Source: a virus. From it: a stretch of 64,000 nt of DNA. The notes below the pieces were generated by a model. The model had not been told where the DNA came from. It ran no database searches and worked only from the letters and a program-made list of their open reading frames with translations. The stretch is taken from positions 1-64,000 of IMG/VR virus record IMGVR_UViG_3300042381_000848; one strand, written 5' to 3'. The position numbers and the translations under genes are program-made. This document shows, one piece after another, positions 26,769 through 37,025 of the stretch (within the stretch, counting starts at the first letter, position 1; every line of letters begins with the position of its first letter).

Positions 26769-29700
26769 TTATACCAAAACAAAACTGCCTTGTTCGCCAT
26801 TGTTTTGATATATTAATTGATTTGGATTTGCCGTTCGCCATTCTACCACCGGACCTCCATCTATCGTTTGTGTTGAATTTACATTAAATCCAGGTGACGT
26901 TAATTTTGCACCTGAGTATCTTTGATTATCAATACCTGTTGGTAAATAATCACTGAATTGCGATGGTGTATAATTTGTCGTAGAATTTATAATAATTTTA
27001 TATTCAGTATATTCAGAAAACACACTGCCAGTTATTGTAGGTCCAACTGCTTCACTTCTCCAATATGGGGTCGATGCAGTAATATATGTACTTCCAGATC
27101 TAATCAAATATTCATATGAATATGTTGTTCCGTCATATTTTTTAGCTTGCGATGCCGTTAAATACATTTGCCACTGATCATCATCTTGTGCTGATATAGA
27201 AAGTATATCTCCATCTATTGCACCTAAATATTGCAAGTAATCACCTGAGGCTACTGGTTGAGTTTGATCTATAAGTGCATAATAACTTGAATCATATTGT
27301 TTTAGTTTAGGTAATATTGTATCTTTACTTCGTTCTAATACATTTGGTTGAATTACAATGCCGGTGGTTTTATCTGCACGTGCTGGTAATAATTGATCTA
27401 ATTGTTTAAAAAATGATAAATCAAATAACGTAAACATTTTAATATACGAATTAATATCATTTCTATCCGCATATTTTTTCCAATATCCTTCCGCGGCTTG
27501 TATCAACCTAGGATATGATTTTGCCTCTACCTCACCTGGATCGCCAATATACTGATCTAACTCAGTAAATCCTAGTTGTGCAATGACATCTTCATCAATC
27601 ATTGTCTGTGGAGAAAAATATACTCCTAATTTTTTGCTATCTAACGGCGCTTTATCAAATTGACTACGTTCTGCTCTAGTTTTAACATCTAATGGAGCAA
27701 TTAATTCATTTGATTCAATTCGTATTTTATTATCATCATATGTACCTGCTCCTAATGATATAGCATCATAATAATATGTTTCTTCAATTGAATCATATGG
27801 CGTTGCTAATGACCAATTTGTAAATGATGCAGATATATTGGAAGGAGCTGGTTGAACTCCAATTAAACTAGATGTTTGTGCATGATTTATTTTTTGCGTA
27901 AGTGGTAATCTAAATAATAATTCAGAATATGCATCTACGTTACCATCATATGCTGCAGGTGCTTTTACATGATTATCAAATGCAGAATCTTGCAAACTAG
28001 AAGACCATAATCTTAATTCTTGTAATTGTCCTACAAATCTACTACCACTAGTTGCACTTCCTAATATCACTGTTCCAACAGATGCAAAAGATGCAGTTGT
28101 TGATGCAGAAACTGCTGCTACAATTTTTCCGTATTTAGATTTTTTTGCTATTAAATCTAAGTTAGTGCCATTTTTTCGTAATACAGCTGTAAGCCATTCA
28201 TCATTATAAATTTCAATATTGGCTGAACTAGTACCATTTAATTGTAACGTTCCTTTATTACCACTAGTAAAATCAATTGTTACTACGTTTGAGCCTACTG
28301 TGAACAAGTTCATTGTACTAGGTATATATGGATTTGCTACAATATCATCTGTTCGGAAACGCAGTTCAACCGCATTAATCGGCGATGTGTAATTTACAGA
28401 TACACTACCTGATATACTGCTACTTAAATCTAATGCATAGTCAAAATTTAATTTTTCATATATTGGAGCTCTTTCCAATCTAGGTCCACCGTATTCATTG
28501 ATTGATATCATTGATTGTGGAATTCCATAACATGATAACAATGCTTGAACGCTTCGTTTTGTACCTTTAGATTTTAAAAGTAATGGTAAATTATTTACTA
28601 TTCGTCTCCAAACGGCATAGGTCCTATCTTGAGCTGATAATGATGTTCCATTAATTGAATTAGATCCAGTTTGTGGAATTCCATTTTCATTAGTACCTAA
28701 AACATATGACCATAATTCTTGTTGTTGATTCCCATTAGTTAAATTCCATCCAAATTGTTTTGCTACAGTATATAACAATTCATTCGGCATACCTAATTTA
28801 GGATTTTCTTCACGCATATGAATTCGATTCATATGATTGATATATGAATATATGATATCATAATGATGACCTAACATTCGTACGAATAATACCATTTGTG
28901 CATTATTAGAATCAAATCTAATAAATTCCGGAAGCGAATATTCTAATGAATTCAAGTTAAATGAATCATATAATGACGAAGAATCTAATAATGAATTATA
29001 CCATGTATTGAATTGACTACTAGTTACTGAATATAATGCGTATGGATATGTAGATGTAGATTTTGGTACTGGCTGTACGTAACTACCCGTTAGATCTGCA
29101 TAAACTGCATTTTCTTTAGCAATATCGAAAGTAGATAATTTAGATGCTGAATCATAATATAGATATTTTTCAAATCCATCAAATCCTCCAATTAAATTGG
29201 TTTGATACAATTTATATTCAGCCGAATTTGATTCTGCATTACTTCCTGATATTTGCGAGATTAATATACTTTGTGATGCATAATATTCTAAAAGTTGTAA
29301 TTTATATTTAAAATTAGTTAAACGTTCTGTTGCTGAGCTATAAAATATAAAATTATTAAAATCTGAATAATCAATATTCAATTGTGCGCCACTTAAACTA
29401 CTGGAAAAATATGAATCAACAATTTGTTGCGAAGTTTGAGTAGATGATCCTAATAATTCATTCCAATTTTTAAACCCAGTTTCTGATGATAAATTTAATA
29501 CATTATTAGCTTGCCAATTTGGATTAGATAGTGTGTTGTATTGTTTAGTAAATGATTTAGCAGTTATAGATATTTTATCTATATATGTATCTTTTTGTTC
29601 TTCAACAATCCAACATTTAAAATCTATATCAATATCAGCAGATAATGGTTCTGCTAATTTAATGTATACATATTCTCCAATAACAACGCTATTAACAAAC

Positions 29701-30269
29701 AATACACAGTTATTTCTACTAAAATTTAATAGATAATTTTTATAATATGTATCCGTAGTTTGTTTAACTGTTTGAATATATGATGTAATTTGTGTTAAAA
29801 ATTGTGGATTATCTGCATCTATAGCACGTAATCTTATTTCCGTACGATCTGGTGAAATTTCATCAATACGTAAATGTTGTAAATCGTAACTACCAATTAA
29901 ATTTTTAAAAAAATTAATGGCAATACGAAAAGTCCCGGAAGTTAATTTTAATTTATCAAATTCATTATATAAATTTATAGCTAATGGTTGTGCTGGAAAT
30001 TGTATTAATGTATTTGTTTGTTTGTTGCGATATTCCGGTATTTTTGTTTCTAATTGAATTCGATGATTACCGGTAATCCATGTATCTCCGGCGTAAACAT
30101 GCATCTCTACACGTTGCGATTCATCTTGTTTATTTATTTCAGTATTAAAATAAATGGCTTCTTCAGCATCGAAACTAGCAAATTCCGTTTTACTACGAGA
30201 TAAACGTTCTGCAGATATTGAACCTGAAGCCGTTTGTATTTGTTCGATATTTTTATATTGTGTTAACAT
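26769..30269 (-). CDS. Large baseplate protein, gp7-like wedge candidate with LamG domain
   Basis: 1166 aa, similar in size to T4 gp7 (about 1030 aa). Residues about 540-640 contain WRRIVNNLPLLLKSKGTKRS, then LLSCYGIPQSMISINEYGGP, a pattern typical of tail protein I-type baseplate proteins in contractile tails. A LamG-like jelly roll follows (about residues 650-770, ending RFVGQLQELRLWSSSLQDSA). The C-terminal third is rich in Tyr/Ser/Thr. It is in the gp6-gp25 baseplate block. The wedge role is inferred from motif, size and place; direct gp7 identity needs a profile search. Confidence 0.68.
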   Translation of the reverse strand: MLTQYKNIEQIQTASGSISAERLSRSKTEFASFDAEEAIYFNTEINKQDESQRVEMHVYAGDTWITGNHRIQLETKIPEYRNKQTNTLIQFPAQPLAINLYNEFDKLKLTSGTFRIAINFFKNLIGSYDLQHLRIDEISPDRTEIRLRAIDADNPQFLTQITSYIQTVKQTTDTYYKNYLLNFSRNNCVLFVNSVVIGEYVYIKLAEPLSADIDIDFKCWIVEEQKDTYIDKISITAKSFTKQYNTLSNPNWQANNVLNLSSETGFKNWNELLGSSTQTSQQIVDSYFSSSLSGAQLNIDYSDFNNFIFYSSATERLTNFKYKLQLLEYYASQSILISQISGSNAESNSAEYKLYQTNLIGGFDGFEKYLYYDSASKLSTFDIAKENAVYADLTGSYVQPVPKSTSTYPYALYSVTSSQFNTWYNSLLDSSSLYDSFNLNSLEYSLPEFIRFDSNNAQMVLFVRMLGHHYDIIYSYINHMNRIHMREENPKLGMPNELLYTVAKQFGWNLTNGNQQQELWSYVLGTNENGIPQTGSNSINGTSLSAQDRTYAVWRRIVNNLPLLLKSKGTKRSVQALLSCYGIPQSMISINEYGGPRLERAPIYEKLNFDYALDLSSSISGSVSVNYTSPINAVELRFRTDDIVANPYIPSTMNLFTVGSNVVTIDFTSGNKGTLQLNGTSSANIEIYNDEWLTAVLRKNGTNLDLIAKKSKYGKIVAAVSASTTASFASVGTVILGSATSGSRFVGQLQELRLWSSSLQDSAFDNHVKAPAAYDGNVDAYSELLFRLPLTQKINHAQTSSLIGVQPAPSNISASFTNWSLATPYDSIEETYYYDAISLGAGTYDDNKIRIESNELIAPLDVKTRAERSQFDKAPLDSKKLGVYFSPQTMIDEDVIAQLGFTELDQYIGDPGEVEAKSYPRLIQAAEGYWKKYADRNDINSYIKMFTLFDLSFFKQLDQLLPARADKTTGIVIQPNVLERSKDTILPKLKQYDSSYYALIDQTQPVASGDYLQYLGAIDGDILSISAQDDDQWQMYLTASQAKKYDGTTYSYEYLIRSGSTYITASTPYWRSEAVGPTITGSVFSEYTEYKIIINSTTNYTPSQFSDYLPTGIDNQRYSGAKLTSPGFNVNSTQTIDGGPVVEWRTANPNQLIYQNNGEQGSFVLV

Positions 30270-31144
30270 TAGCTAATTTCTTGATTCCATTCATCTACAT
30301 TTTTACTTGCATCTGTTATCGTCCAATATGATTGATCTGCTATAATAAAATGATATGCAGAATCATCATTTTGACCAGCAAATGCCCCAATACTCAAAGT
30401 ATCGCCTATTTCAAATTCTTCATTAGCAATCGTTATATCTAAATCTAAGTCTTGTATTTCATATTGATATATCGAACCAAATTCTGTTGGATTTGAAATT
30501 GAATTGTTAGCAAACGGACCTTTCCATTCTCGTATTAAACCCCCATCCGGTGAATTTAATATCAAAGAAAAATATGATGATCCATATCCGTTAACATCTG
30601 CTTGATATTTATGATTTAATTTAATCCTAAAACGAAGATCATTACCAGAATTTTTAATATCCTTAGTTATAAAATATCCATTTGTATTCTGCTGTGGTAA
30701 TCCATCAACAACTTCATCCATTAAAATACCCGAATATCTTTGATTGCCATCTAGATTAGTATCACCCGTTACGATTCGTCTATCTTCAGATGGTTTATAA
30801 CGTGCATATATTACATCTTGTGTAATGTCTAATTCTGGTAAAGTTAAATCTATATTAACATCTGCAGTTTCAATAACACGTGTTGTAGCAGGAAATTTAA
30901 AGTATTGAAATCTAGTATCTAAAACTTTAAGTACTGAACTCAATGTTATTCGCGTTGCAACTGGTTCAATAATAAGTAATGGATTTGTAGTCGAAGATTC
31001 TTGTAACATAACATTTCCAGCTTCATCTCTCGGAATAATATTAGTATCATTAGATGTTACAGTTAAATTTCCTTGATATTTTATTACCTGTTGAACTTTA
31101 ACTGGATCTAATAATTTACTTAAATTTAATCTGGGTATAAACAT
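30269..31144 (-). CDS. Hypothetical baseplate-region structural protein
   Basis: 291 aa, mostly beta, no family recognised. N-terminus MFIPRLNLSKLLDPVKVQQV; the centre contains ELDITQDVIYARYKPSEDRR and a long Asn/Asp-rich stretch; the C-terminus is SYWTITDASKNVDEWNQEIS. One-base overlaps with both neighbours show tight translational coupling within the baseplate operon, which is the main evidence for a structural role. Confidence 0.6.
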   Translation of the reverse strand: MFIPRLNLSKLLDPVKVQQVIKYQGNLTVTSNDTNIIPRDEAGNVMLQESSTTNPLLIIEPVATRITLSSVLKVLDTRFQYFKFPATTRVIETADVNIDLTLPELDITQDVIYARYKPSEDRRIVTGDTNLDGNQRYSGILMDEVVDGLPQQNTNGYFITKDIKNSGNDLRFRIKLNHKYQADVNGYGSSYFSLILNSPDGGLIREWKGPFANNSISNPTEFGSIYQYEIQDLDLDITIANEEFEIGDTLSIGAFAGQNDDSAYHFIIADQSYWTITDASKNVDEWNQEIS

Positions 31145-32277
31145 TATCTAACTACTTTAAAATATACATCATCATCAATATACTGTTCCGTAAATCCATC
31201 TTTGATTTTGAATTGTAAACGATAGTATCGCTCTGGCATAAACCCATTCATATCTATATAGATGTAATTACTAGTATTATCACAACTTACTCTAGTATAA
31301 ATATCATCATACGGAATAATGACTTCATCTGTAGCTGCATCTAATACAGTGTAATATGTAGTTGTAGGTAACCGTTTAACGGTTTGTGTTGGAAATAAAT
31401 TTGTTGGTGACTTTTGCGGATATTTGTCTCTAGTATAAATGCGTAGTTTAATTATTTCCGTATCTTTATATTCTGGTTTCAATTTTGTAAATACCGTATA
31501 TGATTCTAAATCGGCAGCTGATAATGATGATGAATATGATGTATCATCCCAATACATTGTCAATTTAGGTACATATATTGTATGGGTTTCCTTTCCAAAA
31601 AATTGTATAAACCCCGTTACTGTATCAGTTGCTTCATCGTTATTAGAAAATTTAAGTATGAATCCATTATTAGCAATCGATTGACTATTACTTCCACTAA
31701 CCCAGTTTAAAATTAAACTAGAAACATCGATAGATAAATCGGTTGTTTGATATGAAAATGCTTGTGAACTAGAAAATGATGTGCTCCCGGTGCTATATAA
31801 CCAACTTCCGCCAGCTCCAGATCCAGAAACTCTAATGCCTGATGTGCCTAGGTCAATTTGTTGTGAGCTAGATATCCATAACGATCCAGATTGTGAGTCT
31901 AATGACCAAGATGTATATGGTGTTGCCCATTGTACTCCATTTGATATAATTGGGTTTGATGCTAAATATCCTGTACCATTAATCCATGGTTGTGCAACCA
32001 TTTGCGCATCGATTGTATATTGAGTTGGTAAATTTTTTGCATAACTAGTGTATAATTGCAACACAAATTTACAAGAATTAATATTAGTAGAATATTTAGA
32101 AACTACATTAGTAATTTCAGACATATCAAATTTTACTAAAGCTCTAGATTTTTGTAATGAACTACCATCAGTTCCATAACGTTTTCCGATTTCTAGAATT
32201 TCATCTAAACCTGTATTTGTAGTTTCTAAGCCTTCATATACAGTAGCATCAGATTCGGGATAAAATATTCTAAACAT
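31144..32277 (-). CDS. Baseplate-region structural protein, DNRLRE-like
   Basis: 377 aa. It begins MFRIFYPESDATVYEG and contains SSLQKSRALVKFDMSEI and LSIDVSSLILNWVSG, resembling DNRLRE-type beta-sandwich domains (surface display domains with an ATVYEG...LVKFDLS pattern). The C-terminal 110 residues (LRIYTRDKYPQKSPTNLFPT...) look like a second domain. Cotranscribed with its neighbours from a late box 14 nt upstream. Probably an attachment or wedge-periphery protein. Confidence 0.6.
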   Translation of the reverse strand: MFRIFYPESDATVYEGLETTNTGLDEILEIGKRYGTDGSSLQKSRALVKFDMSEITNVVSKYSTNINSCKFVLQLYTSYAKNLPTQYTIDAQMVAQPWINGTGYLASNPIISNGVQWATPYTSWSLDSQSGSLWISSSQQIDLGTSGIRVSGSGAGGSWLYSTGSTSFSSSQAFSYQTTDLSIDVSSLILNWVSGSNSQSIANNGFILKFSNNDEATDTVTGFIQFFGKETHTIYVPKLTMYWDDTSYSSSLSAADLESYTVFTKLKPEYKDTEIIKLRIYTRDKYPQKSPTNLFPTQTVKRLPTTTYYTVLDAATDEVIIPYDDIYTRVSCDNTSNYIYIDMNGFMPERYYRLQFKIKDGFTEQYIDDDVYFKVVR

Positions 32278-32291
32278 AATATACTTTTAGT

Positions 32292-32299
32292 ATAAATAT
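32292..32299 (-). promoter_or_regulatory. Late box ATATTTAT
   Basis: 14 nt before the 31144-32277 gene; ATATTTATACTAAAAG. Confidence 0.55.
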
Positions 32300-32306
32300 T
32301 CGAATC

Positions 32307-34190
32307 TTAATAACTTACCACTCTTCCGCGAATATCTTGATTAGGAAATTTCAATTCAAAAATACTAGGATCTAATGATGGATAAATTACTCCATTACGT
32401 GTTGATGTTTCTAAATTATAAATATTACCAGAGTATCCGAAGTCAGTATCATATAAATTAAGAAACTTGACTCCTATAACATTCTGTACACCTTTTATAT
32501 TAGCTAACGTAGTTAATATATCAGATTTAATTATTGGTTGATTTATTTGCCACTTATCAATATCAAATAAACTTCGAATTGCATTTGTACATTTTAACAA
32601 CACTTCATTTGAATTAAAATTAGGCAACGTTGTTATTTCAAAATCAATACCTACATTGATTACAAATGCATCTTTAATATTTACAGCATCAGTTAATATT
32701 CTATAATAACCTAAATATGTTTTTAAATTTTCTTTAATTGCTTGATTACATGCAATTAATTGTTTAGTTTCATTAAATCCTAATACATACAAATTCATTG
32801 CTAACGGATTAGCAATTCTATTATTTGTAGCATCTTGTTGTGATATTTGATCATCTGGAACTATATATGCTTTTGCTACACTGCCAAATTTTGCTGGCAT
32901 AGAATATGATCGTATGATATAATCTTCTTTAGTAACCAATCTATTTTGTGTTGCAAAATTAGACATTGCATTATTTTTAATATCAGTTAAGCTTTCTGAA
33001 GACTTGGCGCCAGTTGCTGGATCTGGATTTGTAACTGCTACTGTTGTTTTAACAAAATTAACCATAGCTCCACTATTTGATGAATTAATATCATCATCAT
33101 ATGTGATACGGTCAACCGTTGTTAATGTATTTGCAGAAACATTTTCTGTTATACCATTCGAAACAACATATGTGATAGTTAATGTTGTATTTGATGGGGC
33201 TTGACCATATGTTCTAGTATATAAAAAATTCGCCGGGTCAATATCAATATCAACAGTTCGTCTAACACCAGCAAGTCCATTTCCTACATTATCTGGATTA
33301 GGAACAATCTCCTCATCATTGTTATCAGAAATTCCAGCTCCGAATTGTAACTCCATTCTATTATCACTACGCAATTTAGTAACAAATCGTTTTGCTGTTT
33401 TTTTAAGTTTTAATAAACTAGGAGCGGCAGATCGATATTGAGCTAAGTCTGGATCATTTTCTAATAAATTAGGAACATCTTCAAATATTGTGTCTTGTGC
33501 TAAATATGGAACTTCATACCAATTATCACCGTCTGTTTCAGTAACTGACACAATTTCTATAATATTTGTATCATTTAATAAAATTTTATCGTATGGAATG
33601 GGCGAATTGAATGTAAATGATTGAGTTTTTACTTCTCCGGAAACAGCCTTTACTTTTTTCTTTAATAAAAAATATGTAGGCGATTTAGTTGTCGGATCAA
33701 CATCATATATAGTTACTTCTGTCGTATCATATGAAGATGAATATCTAAAATTAATTGAATCTAGTGTACGAAATATAGACGAATTACCAGATGCAGGTTT
33801 AACACGCATACCTGTTTGTATTGATAAAGCATAATTATAATCAGGTACGACAGCCGTTCCAGAGCCAATAGATGGAACAACGTGAAAAACGTCTAATGTA
33901 ACATACGCTGGGGCTGCTGTTTTAGGTTTATATCCCAAAGCTTTAGCTAAATCATATATATTTGCTTGTTCAACAGCTTGATCTAAAAAAGATTCTCGTA
34001 AATTGCTATCAGCGTAAAAACTTAAAACATCCCCTACATATGATGATAATTCTACAAATAACATACCGGGAGATGCATCATTAAAATCTGTGTAAGTAGT
34101 TGGAAAATATTGTTTTGTAAAATCAATCAAATTTTTCTTGAATTGTCCAAAATCTTTTCCAATATACGATATATCCTTTTTAGTTTCCAT
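32307..34190 (-). CDS. 6: Baseplate wedge protein gp6-like (Baseplate_J family)
   Basis: 627 aa, close to T4 gp6 (660 aa). The N-terminal signature DFTKQYFPTTYTDFNDASPG then FVELSSYVGDVLSFYADSNL and ESFLDQAVEQANIYDLAKAL is the hallmark of gp6/Baseplate_J proteins. The middle carries TKEDYIIRSYSMPAKFGSVA, also typical. gp6 dimers form the inner ring of the wedge together with gp25 and gp53. The gp25 gene is directly upstream, five bases away. Confidence 0.93.
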   Translation of the reverse strand: METKKDISYIGKDFGQFKKNLIDFTKQYFPTTYTDFNDASPGMLFVELSSYVGDVLSFYADSNLRESFLDQAVEQANIYDLAKALGYKPKTAAPAYVTLDVFHVVPSIGSGTAVVPDYNYALSIQTGMRVKPASGNSSIFRTLDSINFRYSSSYDTTEVTIYDVDPTTKSPTYFLLKKKVKAVSGEVKTQSFTFNSPIPYDKILLNDTNIIEIVSVTETDGDNWYEVPYLAQDTIFEDVPNLLENDPDLAQYRSAAPSLLKLKKTAKRFVTKLRSDNRMELQFGAGISDNNDEEIVPNPDNVGNGLAGVRRTVDIDIDPANFLYTRTYGQAPSNTTLTITYVVSNGITENVSANTLTTVDRITYDDDINSSNSGAMVNFVKTTVAVTNPDPATGAKSSESLTDIKNNAMSNFATQNRLVTKEDYIIRSYSMPAKFGSVAKAYIVPDDQISQQDATNNRIANPLAMNLYVLGFNETKQLIACNQAIKENLKTYLGYYRILTDAVNIKDAFVINVGIDFEITTLPNFNSNEVLLKCTNAIRSLFDIDKWQINQPIIKSDILTTLANIKGVQNVIGVKFLNLYDTDFGYSGNIYNLETSTRNGVIYPSLDPSIFELKFPNQDIRGRVVSY

Positions 34191-34195
34191 AATAT

Positions 34196-34642
34196 TTACT
34201 CAATTGTAATTACACCAGTTTCAGATGCGTTAATTTCTATAGTTTGTTCTCTAATTCCAGCACCTATACTAAATGTAATAAGTACTTTAATCGAGTTATT
34301 TAAGTTCGGGTCATCATCAGCTGTAAGTATATCAATTGATAATATATTAATATATGGCAACCAATTCGACGTAGCAGTTGTAATTACATCTTGTATATCA
34401 GATTTGATATCATCTGTATTTTGTTCAAATAATAGTAATTTTAAATTGCAACCAAAAGTATACCAATCTCCTGTTCTTTCTCCGGGAAATGTTGATAGTA
34501 GATTTTTAAAATTTTCAAGCGCTTGATTGTCGCCTGAATATAATGATCTAAAAACGCCATTATCAGCAAATGATAAACTTATACCATATGGGGTATCGCT
34601 ATTTGTATTTACACTACTAGGTGGAACTATTACATATGACAT
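34196..34642 (-). CDS. 25: Baseplate wedge protein gp25-like
   Basis: 148 aa. GPW/gp25 family: LENFKNLLSTFPGERTG then YTFGCNLKLLLFEQNTDDIK is the family core (the PGER loop followed by FG-x-L). The size agrees with T4 gp25 (132 aa). It forms the wedge core and contacts gp6 and the first sheath ring. Four bases separate it from the 34646-35128 gene. Confidence 0.92.
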   Translation of the reverse strand: MSYVIVPPSSVNTNSDTPYGISLSFADNGVFRSLYSGDNQALENFKNLLSTFPGERTGDWYTFGCNLKLLLFEQNTDDIKSDIQDVITTATSNWLPYINILSIDILTADDDPNLNNSIKVLITFSIGAGIREQTIEINASETGVITIE

Positions 34643-34645
34643 TAT

Positions 34646-35128
34646 CTACCTTTTTTTATTGGCCATGGCTTGCATTAATGCAGAATAATCACGAGTCATC
34701 GCTTTAGCAACAGCCGGATCTACATCAAATGTCTTACCTGTTTCTGGATCATTCATTACTTGTGGTGCAGCTGGCATTTGTCCCGTACGCAGCATTCCAA
34801 AACCTTGCGCATCAGCTGATGAAAAACTCATATCTTCATAATTTTCATTCATCATGTCTGAAAAACTAGAGATAGATGGCGATCCTTCAATTAATGATGG
34901 GGTTTCATTTAAAATACTAGCAAATCCTGTTTTTTCAAATTGTACTTTGTTTTTTACTGGTGCTTCTGTTATTGGCTTTACTGTTGTACGACTAACTCGT
35001 ACTGGAGATGATGATTTTATCTCGTTGATAGTAGATTGTAACCCTTCGCGAAGTATTTCAGTTAATTCTTCTTTGATAACATCACGTACGGCTATTTTAA
35101 GTGCTTTTATTAATGTTTTTGAATCCAT
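34646..35128 (-). CDS. Hypothetical baseplate-operon protein
   Basis: 160 aa. N-terminal helix (KALKIAVRDVIKEELTEILR) followed by a Ser/Thr/Pro-rich, probably disordered middle and a helical end (VAKAMTRDYSALMQAMANKK). Contains LTE and ILRE sites that fit gp21 cleavage, but it lies in the baseplate operon, so these may be chance. Late box 15 nt upstream. Confidence 0.58.
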   Translation of the reverse strand: MDSKTLIKALKIAVRDVIKEELTEILREGLQSTINEIKSSSPVRVSRTTVKPITEAPVKNKVQFEKTGFASILNETPSLIEGSPSISSFSDMMNENYEDMSFSSADAQGFGMLRTGQMPAAPQVMNDPETGKTFDVDPAVAKAMTRDYSALMQAMANKKR

Positions 35129-35143
35129 ATGATAACTTTATTA

Positions 35144-35151
35144 ATAAATAT
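35144..35151 (-). promoter_or_regulatory. Late box ATATTTAT
   Basis: 15 nt before the 34646-35128 gene. Confidence 0.55.
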
Positions 35152-35169
35152 GAATGAATGTAAATTTGA

Positions 35170-35976
35170 TTAGATATTTGTACCAATACCCCAATCTAAT
35201 TCAGTTTTAGGACCATATATTAGTTGGCTGGCTGTATCAATATAATAATCACCCGTATCTCCTATATCGGATATTGGTGGTTGCGTTCCGGAAAGAACTT
35301 TGCTAGGAGCTTCTTTTAAATTTTGTAATACGTTTAATTGTTCTGTTACTAGTTGTTCAATCAATGATAAACGAGAATTAATATCTTCATCAGATACATT
35401 TAATTCCGTATAAAATTGTGTAGGAACATCATCAGTATATTCTAAATTTAATAATGCATTGTTAATATCAGATGATACATCAAATATTTCAGTATTACAA
35501 ATTGCAGATAATTTACGAATTGCTTTTGCTAATGATTGATTGATTCTAGCAAATTGTATGTTGATTGCAGAAACCATTCCTTGCAAGGATGAAACTGATG
35601 ACTTGGCATTTTTACTTAAACTATCAAACGTATTAATTAATTCGGTAACTGGACCTGCAGGCACACCTGGTATTGCAGGTATTGCAAGTTGTATTATTTT
35701 TAAAACGGATGCAACGGTTGATATCGTACCAATAACAGGTACAATTGAATTGATAGTATTAAGGCCTTGTTTAATTGTCTCGATCAAATCATTTAATGAT
35801 TGCAATTTAATTTTAGCAGCTCGTACTCTAGGATCATTACACTGTATATCAGATGGTAATTGTAATACTTGATTAATAAATTTTTCCGATTCAGCAGATA
35901 AAGTATCGACTTGTTTCATTAAAACGGGTATTAACTGTTTTATTAAATTTACTGGTATCGTTGTTCCTATTGCCAT
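35170..35976 (-). CDS. Hypothetical tail/baseplate protein with fibre-type C-terminus
   Basis: 268 aa. Residues 1-200 are helical with a hydrophobic Gly/Ala/Pro-rich middle (IVPVIGTISTVASVLKIIQL, then IPAIPGVPAG) that could insert in or contact a membrane. The last 40 residues (GDTGDYYIDTASQLIYGPKT then WG) carry the G-GD-YI-T....YGPK pattern often found at the ends of fibre and collagen-like phage proteins. It is next to the spike gene, with abutting ends. Confidence 0.6.
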   Translation of the reverse strand: MAIGTTIPVNLIKQLIPVLMKQVDTLSAESEKFINQVLQLPSDIQCNDPRVRAAKIKLQSLNDLIETIKQGLNTINSIVPVIGTISTVASVLKIIQLAIPAIPGVPAGPVTELINTFDSLSKNAKSSVSSLQGMVSAINIQFARINQSLAKAIRKLSAICNTEIFDVSSDINNALLNLEYTDDVPTQFYTELNVSDEDINSRLSLIEQLVTEQLNVLQNLKEAPSKVLSGTQPPISDIGDTGDYYIDTASQLIYGPKTELDWGIGTNI

Positions 35977-37025
35977 TATAATCTATAATTAGTTTTTTGA
36001 TATTTGTCTGTCAATATATTGTCATTGGTCAATTCTTGAAACAAAGTTTCTGCATCAATTAAGGCATCATATAATGGAGTACAAATAACACCACTAGAAT
36101 CAGCAAAACCTATTTTTATCATGGAAACTATTTTTTGTAGTAAACTAACTACCGCTGTTGAATGAAGCATTGGTTCTTTATTAGAACGATCTGCTGCACC
36201 TAAATAAATTGTGGGTGCATTTATTTCAATGCTTTGTTTGCCATCAACAATAACGGAATCTGTTTTTGATTTTAAAACAATCCTATCAGCAACACCGATT
36301 AATTGAGATCTATTAAATTTAGATACTGCAATATCAGATGCAACTGGATTAGAAGTTGTTAAATTGTTTATTCGTTGAGTGCTAGTTAAATATAAAGAAG
36401 ATGCATCAGATTCAATATTTTCCGTAACAAATTTTGTACTATAAGTTTTTTGATTTGATAATAGTATAATGGGTGCACCTGAATCACCTAGATAATTTGG
36501 TAGTGTATCAACTACTGCTTTTTTAGTATCAATTGAACTACCAAATCGAATACTATTTCCCCAACGACCTTCTACAATTACATCACCTTCATATGCCTGT
36601 AAAATCGGAACATCGGTTTCAATAAACGTTTCGCCCGGTTTAGTATTAGTTAATCCAGATTTACTTAATCCTGTTAATAAGTTTGAATTTATATTAGAAG
36701 CCGGCGCTAATGTAGTTAAATAATACCAAGCTGGTTGTAATTGTTCTATATTTGAATCTTCTCGATGTCCTTGAAAAATTAAAACCATTTCGCCAACCAA
36801 TGGTATTTTTTTCGTATTAAGATCAGCTGGTTTTATATTTCGTATTAATGGCGAATATGGATCTGGCGATACTACTTTACAATTAATTTCGTATATATGG
36901 TGTAATGATGAACCGCTTGTTTGTTGACTAGTTTGTTGTAACTTTGTGGTGTATGTTTCTGAATTTGCTACAGAAACTACTTCAGCAATATAAAATGATA
37001 CTGGTATATCATATTCGTTAGTCAT
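35976..37025 (-). CDS. Baseplate hub/spike protein, gp5-like without lysozyme domain
   Basis: 349 aa. The N-terminus folds like an OB domain (FYIAEVVSVANS...PLVGEMVLIFQG). The middle has the marker YEGDVIVEGRWGNSIRFGSS, characteristic of central spike proteins of marine T4-like phages, followed by IILLSNQKTY and a beta-helical region (VDGKQSIEINAPTIYLGA). T4 gp5 carries a lysozyme domain between these parts; none is visible here. Start overlaps the preceding gene by eight bases. Confidence 0.82.
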   Translation of the reverse strand: MTNEYDIPVSFYIAEVVSVANSETYTTKLQQTSQQTSGSSLHHIYEINCKVVSPDPYSPLIRNIKPADLNTKKIPLVGEMVLIFQGHREDSNIEQLQPAWYYLTTLAPASNINSNLLTGLSKSGLTNTKPGETFIETDVPILQAYEGDVIVEGRWGNSIRFGSSIDTKKAVVDTLPNYLGDSGAPIILLSNQKTYSTKFVTENIESDASSLYLTSTQRINNLTTSNPVASDIAVSKFNRSQLIGVADRIVLKSKTDSVIVDGKQSIEINAPTIYLGAADRSNKEPMLHSTAVVSLLQKIVSMIKIGFADSSGVICTPLYDALIDAETLFQELTNDNILTDKYQKTNYRL